The notes: generated by a model not told the origin, from the letters alone. 64,000 nt of DNA from Halopseudomonas formosensis (GCF_900115905.1 NZ_FOYD01000003.1:124001-188000), one strand, 5' to 3'. Positions 39,792 through 49,256 are shown, numbered from the stretch's first letter. Numbers and translations: made by a program.

Positions 39792-42361
39792 GCATTCAGC
39801 TGGCGCCAGTGTTCCTTGCGGATGCGCTGGCGATGGTGATAGTCCTTCCACGGATCCTCGTCCAGCGCCGCAAGCCGCTGGGCCAGATTGCCCACGTGCC
39901 ACTGGTCGGCACCGCGCAGCCCTGACAACTCTTCCCGGGATACGGGGACCGACACCGGCAAACCCGGGCGCGCCCGCACCGAATAAGCCGCCACGGTACT
40001 GGCGCCGTGCTGATTGCGCAGGTAATCGATAAATATCTTGCCGACCCTGTTGCGCGGGCCCATCTTGTCGGTGAAGCGGTCCGGCAACTGCCGCGCCATG
40101 AACGAGGAGATCGCCCGGCTGAATGCCTTTGCCTGTTCCCAGTCGGTATGCCGGGCTATCGGGACTATGATGTGGATGCCCTTGCCACCACTGGTCTTCA
40201 ACCAGCTCTGCAGCTCCAGTTCGTCAAGTACGGCCAGTACCAGCTCGGTCGCTTCCAACATGCTTTTCCACGGCAGCCGGGGATCCGGATCAAGGTCCAG
40301 GGTGATGCGGTCGGGCTGATCCAGATTGGTACTGCGCGCCCCCCAGCTGTGGAACTCGATAGTCCCCATCTGCACCGCACCGACCAGAGCACGGATATTG
40401 TTCACCTCCATGTAGGGCTGATGGTCGGGGTCCAGATGCCGGATGTGCGGTATCGCCAGCTTCTCAGCGTGCTTCTGGAAGAACTGCTGGCCGCCCACCC
40501 CATCCGGTGCACGCAACAGAGACACCGGACGGCCGCTCAGATGGGGCATGATCCATTCACAGATGCTGGCGTAGAACTCGGCCAGCTCGCCCTTGGTGAA
40601 ACCGCTCTGCTCATCGATGACCCGTTGTGCATTGCTGATCTTCACCCCGGCCACCTTGCCCGACAGCAGCCGGCGGCCCATGACCTTCTCCACCTGTTCG
40701 GCGGACATCGGCTCCTCGCGTACTATCTCCTCGGCGGGCTTGTCGCTGCGCAGCGCGATGAAGGCCGGCTGGCGTATGACACCGCTGCCGGTCCACTCGG
40801 CAAACTCGACCTCGCACACCAGCTGTGGCTTCACCCAGGTGGCGGTCCGGGCATCGGGGATCTTGCCGCCCACCGGCTGGCTGGTGCGGCTCAGCTTCTT
40901 CAGCTGGGCATGCAGCTCGGTGATCTTTGCCTGACTGAAACCGGTGCCCACGCGACCGGCGTAACGCAGCTCGCCCTTCTCCCCGTCATGGACACCCAGC
41001 AGCAATGAGCCGAAGCCGCTGCGGCTGCCCTTGGGCTCGGTGAAGCCGATGATCACGAATTCCTGCCGCTGCTTGCATTTGAGCTTGATCCAGTCGGCGC
41101 TGCGCCGCGACACATAGGGGCTGCCGGCGCGCTTGCCGATCAGACCCTCCAGCGACATGGCGCAGGCGCTGCGGAAGATCGAGTGATAGTCGGCCTCGAA
41201 GGTCTCCGAAAAGCGCAGCAGGGGATGTTCGTGGGCTGCCAGCAGTTGCTCCAGCGTCTGTCGCCGAGCTTCCAGCGGTTGCTGACGCAGGTCCTCGCCG
41301 CTGAGAAAGGGCATGTCGAACAGATACAGCAACATGTCGCCGGTGTGGCTGGCGTCGAAGGCATTCTGCAGCGCCTGGAAGTCCGGCATGCCATCCTCGT
41401 TGAGTACCACCAGTTCGCCATCCAGCCAGGTGTTCTTCAGTCTGAGGCTGGCCAGTGCCTTGCACTGTGCCGCCAGCCGGTGGCTCCAGTCGTGACCGTT
41501 ACGGGTGAACAGGGTGACCTTGCCCCGGGCGTCGAAACGAATCATCAGCCGGTAGCCATCGAACTTGATTTCATACAGCCAGTTGCCCTCGGGAGGCTGG
41601 CTGGCCAGGGTGGCGAGCTGGGGCGACAGGGTCTGCGGGAACGCTGTCTTGCCACTGGGTTTCCTGCGCTTGCTCGCCCCCTTGTCGCTGGGCGATTTTC
41701 TGCCGGTGGCAGCACCCTTGCCTGTCGGCTTTGCCGGCGCAGCCGCCTTGCGGGGAGTGGCCGGGCCGCTGGCCACCCGCTTGCCGGAGGCGTCGATCAG
41801 GGTCTCGGACAGTACACTTTCCGGCCGCTCGGCCAGGACATCGTACTCCCCCGCCGGGCGGGCTTCCCCGTCCCGCTCCTTGATCAGCAGCCACTGCTCC
41901 TTGTCGCCGCTGCCACGCAGGCGGGTGCGCACCAGTGTCCAGTCCCCGGCCAGTTTCTCGCCGACCAGGGTGAACTTGAGCTTGCCGTCGCGGTAGGCCT
42001 TTGCCGGATCCCCATGGGGCTGCCAGATGCCGCGATCCCAGACGATGACATCACCGCCGCCATACTGCCCCTCGGGTATGCTGCCCTCGAAGTTGCCATA
42101 GCTCAGGGGGTGATCCTCGACGTGTACTGCCAGGCGCTTGTCTGCGGGATCCAGGCTGGGCCCCTTGGGCACCGCCCAGCTGACCAGAGCGCCATCCAGC
42201 TCCAGGCGAAAGTCGTAATGCAGATTGCGGGCGGCATGCTTCTGGATGACGAAACTCAGGGCAGTATCGGGCGCACCGCGGTGCCGGGCAGACTGTCCCG
42301 GTGGTTCCCGGGTTTTCTTGAAGTCCCGCTTGCGGTTGTACTCGGTAAGAGGTCTGGGCAT
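39779..42361 (-). CDS. ligD: Multifunctional DNA ligase D (NHEJ)
   Basis: 860 residues with all three LigD modules. Phosphoesterase (about 20-190): FVIQKHAARNLHYDFRLELDG and VEDHPLSYGNFEG, containing the metal-binding His and Asp. A basic linker (about 195-245, Lys/Ala/Pro rich). ATP-dependent ligase (about 250-550): the adenylation motif EIKFDGYR with the nucleophilic Lys, then TWLDGELVV, LEGLIGKR and the WIKLKCKQRQE motif V. Polymerase/primase (about 575-860): ITLDLDPDP with metal-binding Asp residues and the SGGKGIHI motif. It works with Ku, 42 bases upstream, to repair double-strand breaks, likely in stationary or desiccated cells. Confidence 0.96.
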   Translation of the reverse strand: MPRPLTEYNRKRDFKKTREPPGQSARHRGAPDTALSFVIQKHAARNLHYDFRLELDGALVSWAVPKGPSLDPADKRLAVHVEDHPLSYGNFEGSIPEGQYGGGDVIVWDRGIWQPHGDPAKAYRDGKLKFTLVGEKLAGDWTLVRTRLRGSGDKEQWLLIKERDGEARPAGEYDVLAERPESVLSETLIDASGKRVASGPATPRKAAAPAKPTGKGAATGRKSPSDKGASKRRKPSGKTAFPQTLSPQLATLASQPPEGNWLYEIKFDGYRLMIRFDARGKVTLFTRNGHDWSHRLAAQCKALASLRLKNTWLDGELVVLNEDGMPDFQALQNAFDASHTGDMLLYLFDMPFLSGEDLRQQPLEARRQTLEQLLAAHEHPLLRFSETFEADYHSIFRSACAMSLEGLIGKRAGSPYVSRRSADWIKLKCKQRQEFVIIGFTEPKGSRSGFGSLLLGVHDGEKGELRYAGRVGTGFSQAKITELHAQLKKLSRTSQPVGGKIPDARTATWVKPQLVCEVEFAEWTGSGVIRQPAFIALRSDKPAEEIVREEPMSAEQVEKVMGRRLLSGKVAGVKISNAQRVIDEQSGFTKGELAEFYASICEWIMPHLSGRPVSLLRAPDGVGGQQFFQKHAEKLAIPHIRHLDPDHQPYMEVNNIRALVGAVQMGTIEFHSWGARSTNLDQPDRITLDLDPDPRLPWKSMLEATELVLAVLDELELQSWLKTSGGKGIHIIVPIARHTDWEQAKAFSRAISSFMARQLPDRFTDKMGPRNRVGKIFIDYLRNQHGASTVAAYSVRARPGLPVSVPVSREELSGLRGADQWHVGNLAQRLAALDEDPWKDYHHRQRIRKEHWRQLNAKAP

Positions 42362-42403
42362 GGTCAGTTCACTCGATAACGGGGGTGCGACGCAGCGGCG
42401 TTA

Positions 42404-43246
42404 TCAGGCCTTGGCCCGCTTGCCACCTTTGCTGCTGCCGCCACTCTTGCCTTTGGCCTTGCCACCCAGACTGCGCTTGAGCAGCTCGGTAAGATCGACC
42501 ACGTCCGCGGTCTGGCGTTCTTCGTCCGCCTCTTCGGTCTCCACCGCCTCGATCTCGCCCGCCTCGGCCTTCTGGTCGACCAGAGCCATGATCTGCTCCT
42601 CGAAATTGTTGTGGTAATCCCCCGGTTCCCAGCCAGTGGCCATGTCCTCGACCAGGCGCTTGGCCATGTCGAGTTCCTTCTTGGTCAGTTCCGGCTTGCG
42701 CACCTCGTCCTTCAGATCCAGATAGTCCACGCCGCGCACTTCGGAGGGCCAGCGCAGCATGATCAGCGCCAGTGCATCCTCCAGCGGCATCAGAGCAGCC
42801 AGACTCTGCTTGGTGCGCACCACCACATGGGCCAGGGCCACCTTGCCGGTGCTGATCAGGGTCTCGCGCAGCAGCGCGTAAACCTTCTCGCCCCGCCGGT
42901 CCGGGCTCAGGAAATAGGGCTTGTAGATGTTCAGCAGCGGAATGTCCGCGCTGTCGAGGAAGGCGAAGATATCGATGGTCTGCGTCGCCTTGGGCAGGGC
43001 CGCCTTGATCTCCTCCTCACTGATGATGACGTAGCGCCCTTTTTCGTAGGCGATACCCTTGACGATATGCTCGGGCGCCACCTCCTTGCCGGTGGTCTTG
43101 TTGATGCGCTTGTACCCCACCGGGTCCATGCTGCGCTCATCCAGCCAGTCGAAATCGATGCCGCTGCTGGTGGTCGCCGAAACCAGTGAAACGGGAATAT
43201 GCACCTGTCCGAAGCTGATGGCGCCCTTCCAGATTGCCCGTGCCAT
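42404..43246 (-). CDS. ku: Non-homologous end-joining protein Ku
   Basis: 280 residues. Bacterial Ku forms a homodimeric ring on DNA ends and recruits LigD. It starts MARAIWKGAISFGQVHIPVSL, the hallmark N-terminus, and has YKRINKTTGKEV, the AYEKGRYVIISEEEIKA block, RRGEKVYALLRETLI and LIMLRWPSEVRG. The C-terminal extension (about 240-280) is rich in Lys, Gly and Ser after an acidic VETEEADEERQTADVVDLTE segment; such basic tails tune DNA threading. GGGAGG six bases before the ATG supports the start. Confidence 0.97.
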   Translation of the reverse strand: MARAIWKGAISFGQVHIPVSLVSATTSSGIDFDWLDERSMDPVGYKRINKTTGKEVAPEHIVKGIAYEKGRYVIISEEEIKAALPKATQTIDIFAFLDSADIPLLNIYKPYFLSPDRRGEKVYALLRETLISTGKVALAHVVVRTKQSLAALMPLEDALALIMLRWPSEVRGVDYLDLKDEVRKPELTKKELDMAKRLVEDMATGWEPGDYHNNFEEQIMALVDQKAEAGEIEAVETEEADEERQTADVVDLTELLKRSLGGKAKGKSGGSSKGGKRAKA

Positions 43247-43443
43247 GACAGACCTCCCAGACGATGACGGAACAGGGCCCAGGCCCTTGTCTACGGATGA
43301 CCCGGCCCGCTGGGCAAAAGTTCAGGCCCGCCGCAGCCTGCCGGCGCAGACAACGGAAAAAACAATGAACCCCGACCCACGTATCGATGGTCAGATCAGA
43401 TATGACCACCGGCCAGGGAGGGCACTGTCCGGGAGCTACGCCC

Positions 43444-43656
43444 ATGCACGAAAAACGCTTTCTCGTCAGTTTCATCGTTGATGATCAGCCCACCACCATC
43501 GAGGTCAACAGCACAGGTGACGACCTCACCCCCGAGCAGGCCCGGGCGCATATCGAAGCCCACCCGGCTGTGAATGCTGGCGGTCGCATCAGCGATATCC
43601 GCATCACCCCCATCCTGCATCCGGACTCCGAGCCGGGACACAACTACCAGCCCTGA
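43444..43656 (+). CDS. Small hypothetical protein (70 aa)
   Basis: Starts MHEKRFLVSFIVDDQPTTIE at the ATG at 43444 with GGAG nine bases upstream; a frame opening at 43387 lacks this support. It reads as a small alpha/beta protein: strands RFLVSFIVDD and TTIEVNSTG, a helix TPEQARAHIEAHPA, and a strand ISDIRITPI. No family recognised. It is divergent from ku and 20 bases upstream of the zinc dehydrogenase, so it may be cotranscribed with it. Confidence 0.65.
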   Translation: MHEKRFLVSFIVDDQPTTIEVNSTGDDLTPEQARAHIEAHPAVNAGGRISDIRITPILHPDSEPGHNYQP

Positions 43657-43676
43657 TCCAGCCAGAGGAGTAACGC

Positions 43677-44843
43677 ATGCGCGCACTTACTTACCACGGC
43701 AGTCATGATGTCCGCGTCGAAACGGTACCGGATCCGACCATTCTGGAGGATGACGACATCATTCTGCGGGTCACCTCCACGGCCATCTGCGGCTCCGACC
43801 TGCACCTGTATCGCGGTTCCATTCCGCAGGTGAAGGAGGGTGACATCTTCGGCCACGAATTCCTCGGCGAAGTGGTGGCAACCGGCAGGGGCGTAACCGC
43901 TGTGAGCAAGGGCGAGCGGGTCATAGTGCCCTTCGTGATCGCCTGCGGCAGCTGCTTCTTCTGCAACATGGACCTGCACGCCGCCTGCGAGACCACCAAC
44001 CCCGGACGAGGCGCGATTCTGAACAAGAAGCAGATCCCCTCCGGGGCTGCCCTGTTCGGCTACAGCCACCTGTATGGCGGCGTCCCTGGCGGGCAGGCGG
44101 AGTATGTGCGGGTGCCGAAGGCCAATGCGGGCCCCTTCCGTTTTCCCCAGGAGCTGGATGACGAAAAGGTGTTGTTCATGACCGATATCCTGCCTACCGG
44201 TTATCAGGCGGTGGTCAACGCCGGCGTACGGCCGGGCAGCTCGCTGGCCATCTTCGGCGCCGGCCCGGTGGGGCTGATGTCCGCCGCCTGTGCACGTCTG
44301 CTGGGGGCCGAGGATATCTACATGGTCGATGACGACGAGCACCGCCTGGAGTTCGCCGCCCGTACCTACGGGGTCATACCGATCAATTTCAACCAGTACG
44401 ACGACCCGGCCCACGCAATCATCGAGCAGACCCCGGGTTACCGCGGCGTTGATGCGGCCATCGACGCTGTGGGTTTCGAGGCCAAGGGCAGCACCACCGA
44501 AACCGTCCTCAAGAACCTCAAGCTCGAAGGCAGCATCGGCAAGGCCCTGCGTCAGTGCATAGCCGTCGTACGCCGAGGCGGCACGGTCAGCGTGCCCGGG
44601 GTATACGCCGGCTTCATCCACGGATTCCTGTTCGGAGACGCCTTCGACAAGGGGCTGACCTTCAAGATGGGTCAGACCCATGTACACCCGCTGCTGCCGA
44701 CACTGCTGGAACACATAGTACGCGGCGAACTGCACCCGGACGTGATCATCAGTCATCGCATGTCACTGGAGCAGGCCGCCGACGGTTACCGCATGTTCGA
44801 CCGCAAGGAACAGAACTGCCGCAAGGTCATTCTCCGCCCCTGA
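43677..44843 (+). CDS. Zinc-dependent alcohol dehydrogenase (formaldehyde dehydrogenase-like)
   Basis: 388 residues, medium-chain dehydrogenase. Catalytic-zinc ligands lie in [11 protein letters not shown] (Cys near 38) and [12 protein letters not shown] (His-Glu near 61-62). The structural zinc loop is [15 protein letters not shown], with three or four Cys. The nucleotide-binding turn is [13 protein letters not shown] near residue 196, followed by VDDDEHRL, where Asp fits NAD. The extended length and the [13 protein letters not shown] and [12 protein letters not shown] blocks place it with glutathione-independent formaldehyde dehydrogenase-like enzymes; the natural substrate is unknown. AGAGGAG precedes the ATG. 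Confidence 0.92.
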   Translation: MRALTYHGSHDVRVETVPDPTILEDDDIILRVTSTAICGSDLHLYRGSIPQVKEGDIFGHEFLGEVVATGRGVTAVSKGERVIVPFVIACGSCFFCNMDLHAACETTNPGRGAILNKKQIPSGAALFGYSHLYGGVPGGQAEYVRVPKANAGPFRFPQELDDEKVLFMTDILPTGYQAVVNAGVRPGSSLAIFGAGPVGLMSAACARLLGAEDIYMVDDDEHRLEFAARTYGVIPINFNQYDDPAHAIIEQTPGYRGVDAAIDAVGFEAKGSTTETVLKNLKLEGSIGKALRQCIAVVRRGGTVSVPGVYAGFIHGFLFGDAFDKGLTFKMGQTHVHPLLPTLLEHIVRGELHPDVIISHRMSLEQAADGYRMFDRKEQNCRKVILRP

Positions 44844-44863
44844 CCTCCAGAGGAGACACCGCC

Positions 44864-45238
44864 ATGCCACAGGGCGATAAAGACAAGTACACCGACAAGC
44901 AGAAACGCAAGGCCGAACACATCGAGAAAAGCTACGAGCGCAAGGGCGTATCCGGCAAGGAGGCGGAAGCCCGCGCCTGGGCCACGGTCAACAAGCAGTC
45001 CGGAGGGGGCAACCGCAGCGGCGGCTCCGGGCAGAAGAAGTCGTCACAGGCCAAGTCTGCCGACCGCAGCGATTCGGCCAGGCAGGCCGCAGCGACCCGC
45101 CAGAGCGGATCGCGCTCGGCATCCCTGGCTGACCAGACCAAGGAGCAGCTGATGAAGAAAGCCCGGGCGCAGAACATCCGCGGCCGCTCGACCATGCGCA
45201 AGCAGGAGCTGATTTCCGTCCTGCGCCGCAGCAACTGA
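44864..45238 (+). CDS. Plasmid-stabilisation-type protein with Rho N-terminal-like domain
   Basis: 124 residues with AGAGGAG upstream of the ATG at 44864. The first 50 residues (KYTDKQKRKAEHIEKSYERK, GVSGKEAEARAWATVNKQSG) are the hydrophilic block of proteins often annotated as plasmid stabilisation. A Gly/Ser/Lys-rich linker follows (about 50-90), then a SAP/Rho-N-like helix pair (LADQTKEQLMKKARAQNIRG to KQELISVLRRS) that may bind nucleic acid. Despite the name it is chromosomal here, in a stress-type gene set after the dehydrogenase. Confidence 0.85.
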   Translation: MPQGDKDKYTDKQKRKAEHIEKSYERKGVSGKEAEARAWATVNKQSGGGNRSGGSGQKKSSQAKSADRSDSARQAAATRQSGSRSASLADQTKEQLMKKARAQNIRGRSTMRKQELISVLRRSN

Positions 45239-45252
45239 GGGAGGCAACAACC

Positions 45253-45522
45253 ATGTACCGCGCCATGCGTGATCTGGTCAAACCACCTACCCACAATGTC
45301 ACCTCAACCGAGAAGTGGCTGTCCATCGGCGGCGGTCTGCTGCTGATCGGCAAGGGGCTGCGCCGTCCGGGACCACTGGGCTGGGCGCATCTGGCCGTAG
45401 GCGCCGTCACCGTGTTCCGCGGTGTGCGTGGCTATTGCCCGGCCAAGCAGAAACTGCAGGAGGCGCGCCAGCAGCGTCTGGCTTCCCTGCCCCGCCCGCC
45501 GGCAACCACAGGTCGCCGCTGA
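45253..45522 (+). CDS. DUF2892-like inner membrane protein
   Basis: 89 residues with GGGAGG upstream. The N-terminal part NVTSTEKWLSIGGGLLLIGKGL and the second hydrophobic stretch LGWAHLAVGAVTVFRGVRGYCP form a membrane hairpin with the G(Y/H)CP end that is typical of YgaP-type DUF2892 proteins. The C-terminus is basic and proline-rich. It sits 14 bases after the Rho-N-like gene. The function of the family is not established. Confidence 0.8.
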   Translation: MYRAMRDLVKPPTHNVTSTEKWLSIGGGLLLIGKGLRRPGPLGWAHLAVGAVTVFRGVRGYCPAKQKLQEARQQRLASLPRPPATTGRR

Positions 45523-45537
45523 AGCGGCGCCTGCGAC

Positions 45538-46653
45538 ATGGCCGACCCGCCTGCCGCCCCCGTGCGCGGCGTACTCTTGCTGCGCACGGGGGCGGCCTGT
45601 GCCGAGCACGAGCGCGTGGTGCAGCATCAACTGGCGCAATCCCTGGCTCAGGTGCTGCGCCTGCCCTTTCTCGGCGCGGCCAGCATGCTGCCGAACAGCA
45701 CCAGCTGCTATCTCATCCCGGACGCCACCCTGATCGCGCCGCAACCCGGGATAGCCACCGAGCTGGATCTGTATGGCGCAGTGGTCAGCCATCCCTTCGT
45801 CGCTGGCAAGGCGATTTCCCATCCCCTGGTGGACAGCAACGCCACCGCTCCGCAGGGCTGGAGCAGCGAGTTCATTGCACGTGCCGCGGGGGCAGTATTG
45901 CCCGGCTACAGTGCCTTCGACCGGCGTGACGCCCTGCGCGCCGGCCGACTGCTTCTGCCAGCCGGGCCGCTGCGGGCCAAACTGGTGGAGGGTCGGGCCG
46001 GTCGGGGGCAGTGCGTACTGCACGATGAACGGCAACTGCAGGCCTGGCTGGATGAGCTGCCCGATGATCTGCTCCGCGAGCAGGGGGTGGTACTCGAGCA
46101 GAATCTCACACAGGTCAGCACCTACAGCGTCGGTCAGCTGCGGGTCGGGCCCTGGTGTCTGAGCTACTTCGGGCAGCAGCGCCTGACCACCGCCAACGAC
46201 GGCGCGACCGTCTACGGAGGGTCGGACCTGTGGCTGGTGCGCGGCGGCTACAGCTGCCTGGGGGACCATTTCCAATCGCCACTGATTCGCCTGGCAATCG
46301 CCAAGACCCGCTGCTACGAGGAGGCGGCCGAGGTCAGCTTCAAGCCCTTCATCGCCTCGCGGCGCAACTGTGATGTAGCCATTGGGCTGGCACCCACGGG
46401 ACAGCAGGTGATGGGAGTGCTGGAACAGTCCTGGCGCATCGGCGGCGCCAGCAGCGCGGAGATCCAGGCCCTGCTGGCCTTTGCCGCCGACCCCGACCTG
46501 CAGCATCTCTGCGCCAGCAGCTGGGAGCTCTACGGCAAGAATCCCGTTGTACCACCGCAGGGGCGCATCCTCTACCAGGGTAACGACCCCGAGGTCGGAC
46601 CCATTACCAAAGGAGTCAGCATCAGACCATGGCAGCCACCAGTCACCCCATAG
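45538..46653 (+). CDS. DUF3182-like protein, possible ATP-grasp fold
   Basis: 371 residues. The sequence has a variable start (MADPPAAPVRGVLLL), then SYPF-type blocks AVVSHPFVAGKAISHPL, PAGPLRAKLVEGRAGRGQCV, VVLEQNLTQVSTYSVGQLRV, YFGQQRLTTANDGATVYGGS and an end with YQGNDPEVGPITKG. The run of a Lys in AKLVEGRAGRGQ, a glycine-rich loop and acidic strand ends resembles ATP-grasp ligases, and I recall a Pseudomonas family DUF3182 of this size, but neither was checked. It overlaps the following hydrolase by 25 bases, so the two are probably translationally coupled. Confidence 0.7.
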   Translation: MADPPAAPVRGVLLLRTGAACAEHERVVQHQLAQSLAQVLRLPFLGAASMLPNSTSCYLIPDATLIAPQPGIATELDLYGAVVSHPFVAGKAISHPLVDSNATAPQGWSSEFIARAAGAVLPGYSAFDRRDALRAGRLLLPAGPLRAKLVEGRAGRGQCVLHDERQLQAWLDELPDDLLREQGVVLEQNLTQVSTYSVGQLRVGPWCLSYFGQQRLTTANDGATVYGGSDLWLVRGGYSCLGDHFQSPLIRLAIAKTRCYEEAAEVSFKPFIASRRNCDVAIGLAPTGQQVMGVLEQSWRIGGASSAEIQALLAFAADPDLQHLCASSWELYGKNPVVPPQGRILYQGNDPEVGPITKGVSIRPWQPPVTP

Positions 46654-47378
46654 ACCTCGAGGTCGACAACGAGACCCTGGCCGGCACCCTGCTGGCCCCT
46701 CAGCAGCGCATGCCCGGCATTCTCTTCGTGCATGGCTGGGGCGGCAGCCAGGCGCGGGACATGCAGCGCGGGTGGCACATCGCCGGGCTCGGCTGTGTGT
46801 GCCTGACCTTCGACATGCGCGGCCATGAGAAAACCCTGCAGTACCGCCAGTCGGTCACGCGGGAGCAGAACCTGCAGGACATACTGGCCGCCTACAACCG
46901 CCTGATCCAGCACCCGGCCACCGACCCGGAGCGCATCGCGGTCATCGGAACCAGCTACGGCGGTTATCTGGCGGCCATCCTGACAGCCCTGCGCCCGGTG
47001 CGCTGGCTGGCCATGCGCGTGCCGGCCCTGTACTGGGACGAACAGTGGGACACCCCCAAGCAACAGCTGGAGCGGGCGCGTCTGATGGAGTACCGCAACA
47101 GCCGTGTGGCACCTGAGACCAATCGGGCCCTGAGCGCCTGCGCCGCCTTCAGCGGTGACGTGCTGATAGTCGAATCCGAGCATGATGAGCATGTACCCCA
47201 TGCCACCATCATGAGCTACCGCGCTGCCTTCCAGCGCTCCCATTCCATGACGCACCGCATCATCGACGGCGCCGACCACAGCCTGTCTAGCGAGCGTTGC
47301 CAGCAGGCCTACACCGATATCCTGACCAGCTGGGTAAGCGAAATGGTCATCGGCGACCGCATCGGCCATCTGAATTGA
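46629..47378 (+). CDS. Alpha/beta hydrolase
   Basis: 249 residues. The fold starts with GILFVHGWGGSQARD (oxyanion-hole HG) near residue 35, has the nucleophile elbow GTSYGGYLAA with Ser near residue 108, the acid in VESEHDEHVP near residue 188 and the catalytic His in DGADHSLS near residue 218. It resembles dienelactone hydrolase or serine aminopeptidase-type enzymes acting on small esters or amides; the substrate is unknown. GGAG lies upstream of the ATG inside the end of the DUF3182-like gene. The gene ends 81 bases before the DUF4142 start. Confidence 0.88.
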   Translation: MAATSHPIDLEVDNETLAGTLLAPQQRMPGILFVHGWGGSQARDMQRGWHIAGLGCVCLTFDMRGHEKTLQYRQSVTREQNLQDILAAYNRLIQHPATDPERIAVIGTSYGGYLAAILTALRPVRWLAMRVPALYWDEQWDTPKQQLERARLMEYRNSRVAPETNRALSACAAFSGDVLIVESEHDEHVPHATIMSYRAAFQRSHSMTHRIIDGADHSLSSERCQQAYTDILTSWVSEMVIGDRIGHLN

Positions 47379-47399
47379 CGCGCTGGTGCAATTCTGTTT

Positions 47400-47427
47400 G
47401 AACCTTGAAAAACCCAGCGCCTCTATT
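47400..47427 (+). promoter_or_regulatory. Possible AlgU/sigma-E-type promoter of the DUF4142 gene
   Basis: GAACCT (47400-47405), 16 bases, then TCTATT (47422-47427) resembles the extracytoplasmic sigma consensus GAACTT-N16/17-TCtgA. It lies about 35 bases before the ATG of an exported protein, where such a promoter would make sense. One base off in each half, so tentative. Confidence 0.35.
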
Positions 47428-47459
47428 CAAGTACGTTCATAAGAAAGCAGAGGTGAGAC

Positions 47460-48137
47460 ATGCAGAGTTCTAAACCGACGCATCTGAAACTGCTCGCTAC
47501 CGCCATCATGACGGTTGCCCTGGGCTATGTTGCACAACCGGCCTTCGCTCAGGATCCGGGTGGCAGTGGTACCCCCCAGACCTCGGGCCCGACCGGCACG
47601 CCGGCTACCACCGGTGATGGCGGCAGCGCCGATACCACTGGTGCGATCCGCAACGGCGATCAGGTCGATGGCGGCATGGCAGGCACCGACGCCAATCGCG
47701 ACAGCATCGACGCTGAAGACTTCATCGACGAAGCCTCCGCCAAGGGCGTGGCCGAGATCGAATCAGCCCAGAAGGCGCTGGAACAGTCCCAGAATGATCA
47801 GGTTCGCGCCTTCGCCGAACGCATGATCAAGGACCACGCCGCCGCCAACGAGAAGCTGGCCAAGCTGGCAGCGGACAAGGGGCTGGAAGTGTCTGACGAA
47901 GCCACCCTGATGGACAAGGCCAAGACCCTGATCCTGCAGGCCCGTGACGGCGAGTCCTTCGACGCCGCCTACGCCAACAATCAGGTCAACGCCCACGAGC
48001 AGACCATCGAACTGTTCGAGCGGGCTTCCCGCTCCGAAGACGCCGAGATCGCCGCCTTCGCCCGGGAAACCCTGCCCAAGCTGAAGGAGCACCTGGAAGA
48101 AGCACGCAAACTGGTCGAGGCCACGCCGGATACCTGA
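47460..48137 (+). CDS. DUF4142 exported protein
   Basis: 225 residues with a signal peptide ending AQPAFAQD near residue 30. A low-complexity Gly/Thr/Pro/Asp region (about 31-80) leads to a DUF4142 helical-bundle domain (about 82-220): EDFIDEASAKGVAEIESAQK, NDQVRAFAERMIKDHAAANEK and FARETLPKLKEHLEEARKL. The FAxRMIxDHxxANEKL pattern is the family signature; the fold is ferritin-like. Members are often stress-linked periplasmic proteins without proven activity. It has a strong terminator and a possible ECF-type promoter, so it forms its own unit. Confidence 0.9.
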   Translation: MQSSKPTHLKLLATAIMTVALGYVAQPAFAQDPGGSGTPQTSGPTGTPATTGDGGSADTTGAIRNGDQVDGGMAGTDANRDSIDAEDFIDEASAKGVAEIESAQKALEQSQNDQVRAFAERMIKDHAAANEKLAKLAADKGLEVSDEATLMDKAKTLILQARDGESFDAAYANNQVNAHEQTIELFERASRSEDAEIAAFARETLPKLKEHLEEARKLVEATPDT

Positions 48138-48161
48138 TCCGTCAACGCCTGCGGTAACCAG

Positions 48162-48187
48162 AAAGGGCTCGCCATGCGAGCCCTTTT
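48162..48187 (+). terminator. Terminator after the DUF4142 gene
   Basis: AAAGGGCTCGC pairs with GCGAGCCCTTTT across a three-base loop CAT; the run of T ends the stem. It lies 25 bases after the stop. Confidence 0.85.
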
Positions 48188-48329
48188 GCTTTTCCCGTCC
48201 CAGACAGCACTCCCCGGCTACCCTGCGCCCATTACCCACCCGCTGCCGTTGTGCGCTATAGTGCCCCGCTGCATCGAAACGCGATGCCAGCCCGCTGCTT
48301 TCCAGCTTCATTTCTGATCGAACTGCTCC

Positions 48330-49256
48330 GTGTCTGCCCATCTATCCAACATCTTCGCCACCGTACTGCCCATTCTCCTGTCGCTGCTGATCGGCTACCT
48401 GACCGGCAAACGACTGCCCAAGCCCGTGGTCACGCCCCTGGTGGGTGCCATTACCCCAGTGGTCTGGGTCATCCTGTTTATCATCGGCATGGAGTCGGGG
48501 GCGGCCTTCAGTACGCTGGCGTCAGGCATGCAGGTGCTCAAGCAGTCGGCAATCTACGCCTTCACCCTCAGCGCCGTGGTATTCGTCTGCCTGCTGCCGC
48601 TGAACCGAAGCGGAACCGCGCAAACAGAGCGCCTGGGCGGCTGGCATGGACTCTGGCATCCGCTCAAGCAATGCCTGATCGCCTTCGGCCTGGTACTGCT
48701 CGGCGCCTTCGCCTGGCGATTGCAATGGCTGGAACATCCGGTCGGCAGCCTGCTGCTCGACATTGCCTGGTGGCTCTATGCGCTGCTGTTTCTGATCGGG
48801 ATTGATCTGGCCCAGGTCGCCATCAACCGCTCCTGGCTGGCCCTGCGGGTGCTGAAGATCCCGCTGATGGTGATGCTCGCCTCCATGCTCGGCGGCGTAC
48901 TGCTGAGCTGGATGACCGGCGAACGCCTGCCCGTGGCGCTGGCGCTGAGCACCGGCTTCGGCTGGTTCAGCCTCTCCGGCGCCCTGGCCGGACAGCACCT
49001 GGGTGACGCCTACGGCAGCGTCGCCCTGCTCACCGACCTGATGCGCGAGTTGATCGGACTGACAGTGGTGTTCCTGTTGGGCCGCAACTTTGCCAACAGC
49101 AGCATCGGCGTCTGCGGCGCCACCGCCATGGACACCACCCTGCCCTTCGTCCGCCAGGCCTGCCACTACCAGCACGTGCCCACCGCCATCATCAGCGGCC
49201 TGGTCCTGACCCTGGCGGCGCCCTTCTTCATGCTGTTCTTTCTGAGTCTGGTGTGA
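48330..49256 (+). CDS. lysO: Lysine exporter LysO
   Basis: 308 residues starting at GTG; no strong ribosome site is seen, so the start is provisional. About eight to ten membrane segments are present. The N-terminal LLSLLIGYLTGKRLP and WVILFIIGMESGAAF and the C-terminal STGFGWFSLSGALAG and FANSSIGVCGATAMDTTLPF match LysO (YbjE, DUF340), which exports lysine and thialysine in E. coli. No lysine riboswitch is recognised upstream. It is followed by the minus-strand DarTG module, 138 bases away from its stop. Confidence 0.88.
   Translation: MSAHLSNIFATVLPILLSLLIGYLTGKRLPKPVVTPLVGAITPVVWVILFIIGMESGAAFSTLASGMQVLKQSAIYAFTLSAVVFVCLLPLNRSGTAQTERLGGWHGLWHPLKQCLIAFGLVLLGAFAWRLQWLEHPVGSLLLDIAWWLYALLFLIGIDLAQVAINRSWLALRVLKIPLMVMLASMLGGVLLSWMTGERLPVALALSTGFGWFSLSGALAGQHLGDAYGSVALLTDLMRELIGLTVVFLLGRNFANSSIGVCGATAMDTTLPFVRQACHYQHVPTAIISGLVLTLAAPFFMLFFLSLV

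Noticed and set aside
44864-45238. Plasmid origin or partition locus suggested by a plasmid-stabilisation-type protein
   Set aside because: No replication gene, iterons or partner gene nearby; such proteins are common on chromosomes in stress gene clusters.
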